From NCBI GenBank assembly GCA_016934095.1, contig JAFGTO010000305.1:1-5227 (forward strand): a DNA stretch of 5,227 bases, in the 5' to 3' direction. This stretch comes from Candidatus Glassiibacteriota bacterium (GTDB taxonomy: Bacteria > Gemmatimonadota > Glassbacteria > GWA2-58-10). Both the position numbers and the translations under genes were made by a program. A model generated the notes under the pieces. That model saw nothing but the letters and a program-made list of their open reading frames with translations. It made no database searches and was not told the DNA's origin. Shown here piece by piece: positions 4,985 to 5,227 of this stretch. The stretch's first letter is position 1. Each line of letters begins with the position of its first letter.

Positions 4985-5227
4985 TCATTCTATCCCGAGG
5001 ATCGACCTGGCTTTGGATAGCAGTTTTTCCCACTTGCCGGGCTCTTCGTCCTGTCCGGAGTCGGCCAGGAATTTCTTCCAGTCCTGGCCCAGGATCACGG
5101 TTACATCTACCATGGCCAGGTTGTCGGGCTTGGAGGAGACCCGGGCGCAGCCCAGCCTCCGGGCCACGACCTGGGCGGCTTCCAGGCTGTTCGCGTGGCC
5201 GATCACCAGGGTATGGGTATAGGAAAA
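4985..5227 (-). CDS. C-terminal end of a LytR_C-domain-like protein, 5' part outside window
   Basis: Eighty residues are visible before the TGA stop at 4985-4987, and the frame remains open to the window edge. The GTG at 5204-5206 is therefore most likely an internal valine and not the start. The segment THTLVIGHANSLEAAQVVARRLG, then SSKPDNLAMVDVTVILGQDW, has the pattern of the LytR_C domain (PF13399). That pattern is a strand with a glycine-rich turn, a helix that removes residues to a shifted LG, and a closing DVTVILG strand. Such domains often close LytR-CpsA-Psr-type cell-envelope proteins or stand as single-domain, membrane-anchored proteins of unknown function. The last 25 residues (QDEEPGKWEKLLSKARSILGIE) form a charged helical tail. 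Nothing of the N-terminus is seen, so a catalytic LCP domain cannot be claimed. It is on the same strand as rbsK but 342 bases and a repeat away, so co-transcription is unlikely. Confidence 0.6.
   Translation of the reverse strand, partial: FSYTHTLVIGHANSLEAAQVVARRLGCARVSSKPDNLAMVDVTVILGQDWKKFLADSGQDEEPGKWEKLLSKARSILGIE

Noticed and set aside
4845..5033. Small minus-strand open frame of 62 codons
   Set aside because: It runs through the repeat arm (KSPRPPLPKGG) and overlaps the end of the LytR_C-like gene in another frame, which is typical of spurious ORFs over C/G-run repeats.
5204..5206. GTG as the start of the last minus-strand gene
   Set aside because: The frame continues open to the window edge with residues FSYTHTL that fit the domain, and no ribosome binding site precedes the GTG.

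Overview
This is a GC-rich bacterial chromosomal window with ordinary-looking housekeeping content. It holds three complete, tightly packed or coupled protein genes of clear family, one complete gene of broad family, and two genes cut by the window edges. The encoded lipoprotein-type signal peptide suggests a bacterium that exports lipoproteins. The metY-metX-metW order and the CCCCC/GGGGG palindromic repeat fit a high-GC, probably Gram-negative-type lineage such as proteobacteria or an FCB-group/candidate phylum. The sequence alone does not settle the phylum.

Positions 1-2403 (plus strand) are a methionine-biosynthesis operon. It runs from the 3' end of metY (O-acetylhomoserine sulfhydrylase) through metX (homoserine O-acyltransferase, complete Ser/Asp/His triad) to metW (SAM-dependent methyltransferase-fold protein). 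metY and metX are 2 bases apart, and metX and metW overlap by 8 bases. MetX activates homoserine by O-acylation and MetY replaces the acyl group with sulfide to give homocysteine. MetW is a conserved partner of MetX whose exact role I cannot derive here. Both MetX and MetW carry N-terminal extensions compared with usual family members.

Positions 2404-3715 hold a 193-base spacer with a GC-rich hairpin and then a plus-strand gene for a predicted lipoprotein of the serine beta-lactamase/penicillin-binding-protein-like (PF00144) family. It has an intact SxxK motif but altered second and third motifs. It converges with a minus-strand ribokinase-family gene (3734-4642), with 18 bases between the stop codons.

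Positions 4643-4984 are a 342-base AT-richer gap. It contains the probable upstream region of the ribokinase gene and a 119-base inverted-repeat element (4786-4904) made of two C-run/G-run hairpins, which looks like a dispersed MITE-like or palindromic repeat. On the minus strand this element runs straight into a T tract, so it could terminate transcription of the last gene. That gene (4985 to beyond 5227, minus strand) encodes the C-terminal end of a protein resembling the LytR_C domain.

I found no evidence of a new multi-gene system. The points most worth a second look are the repeat element and its possible terminator role, the degenerate active-site motifs of the lipoprotein hydrolase, and the extended MetW.
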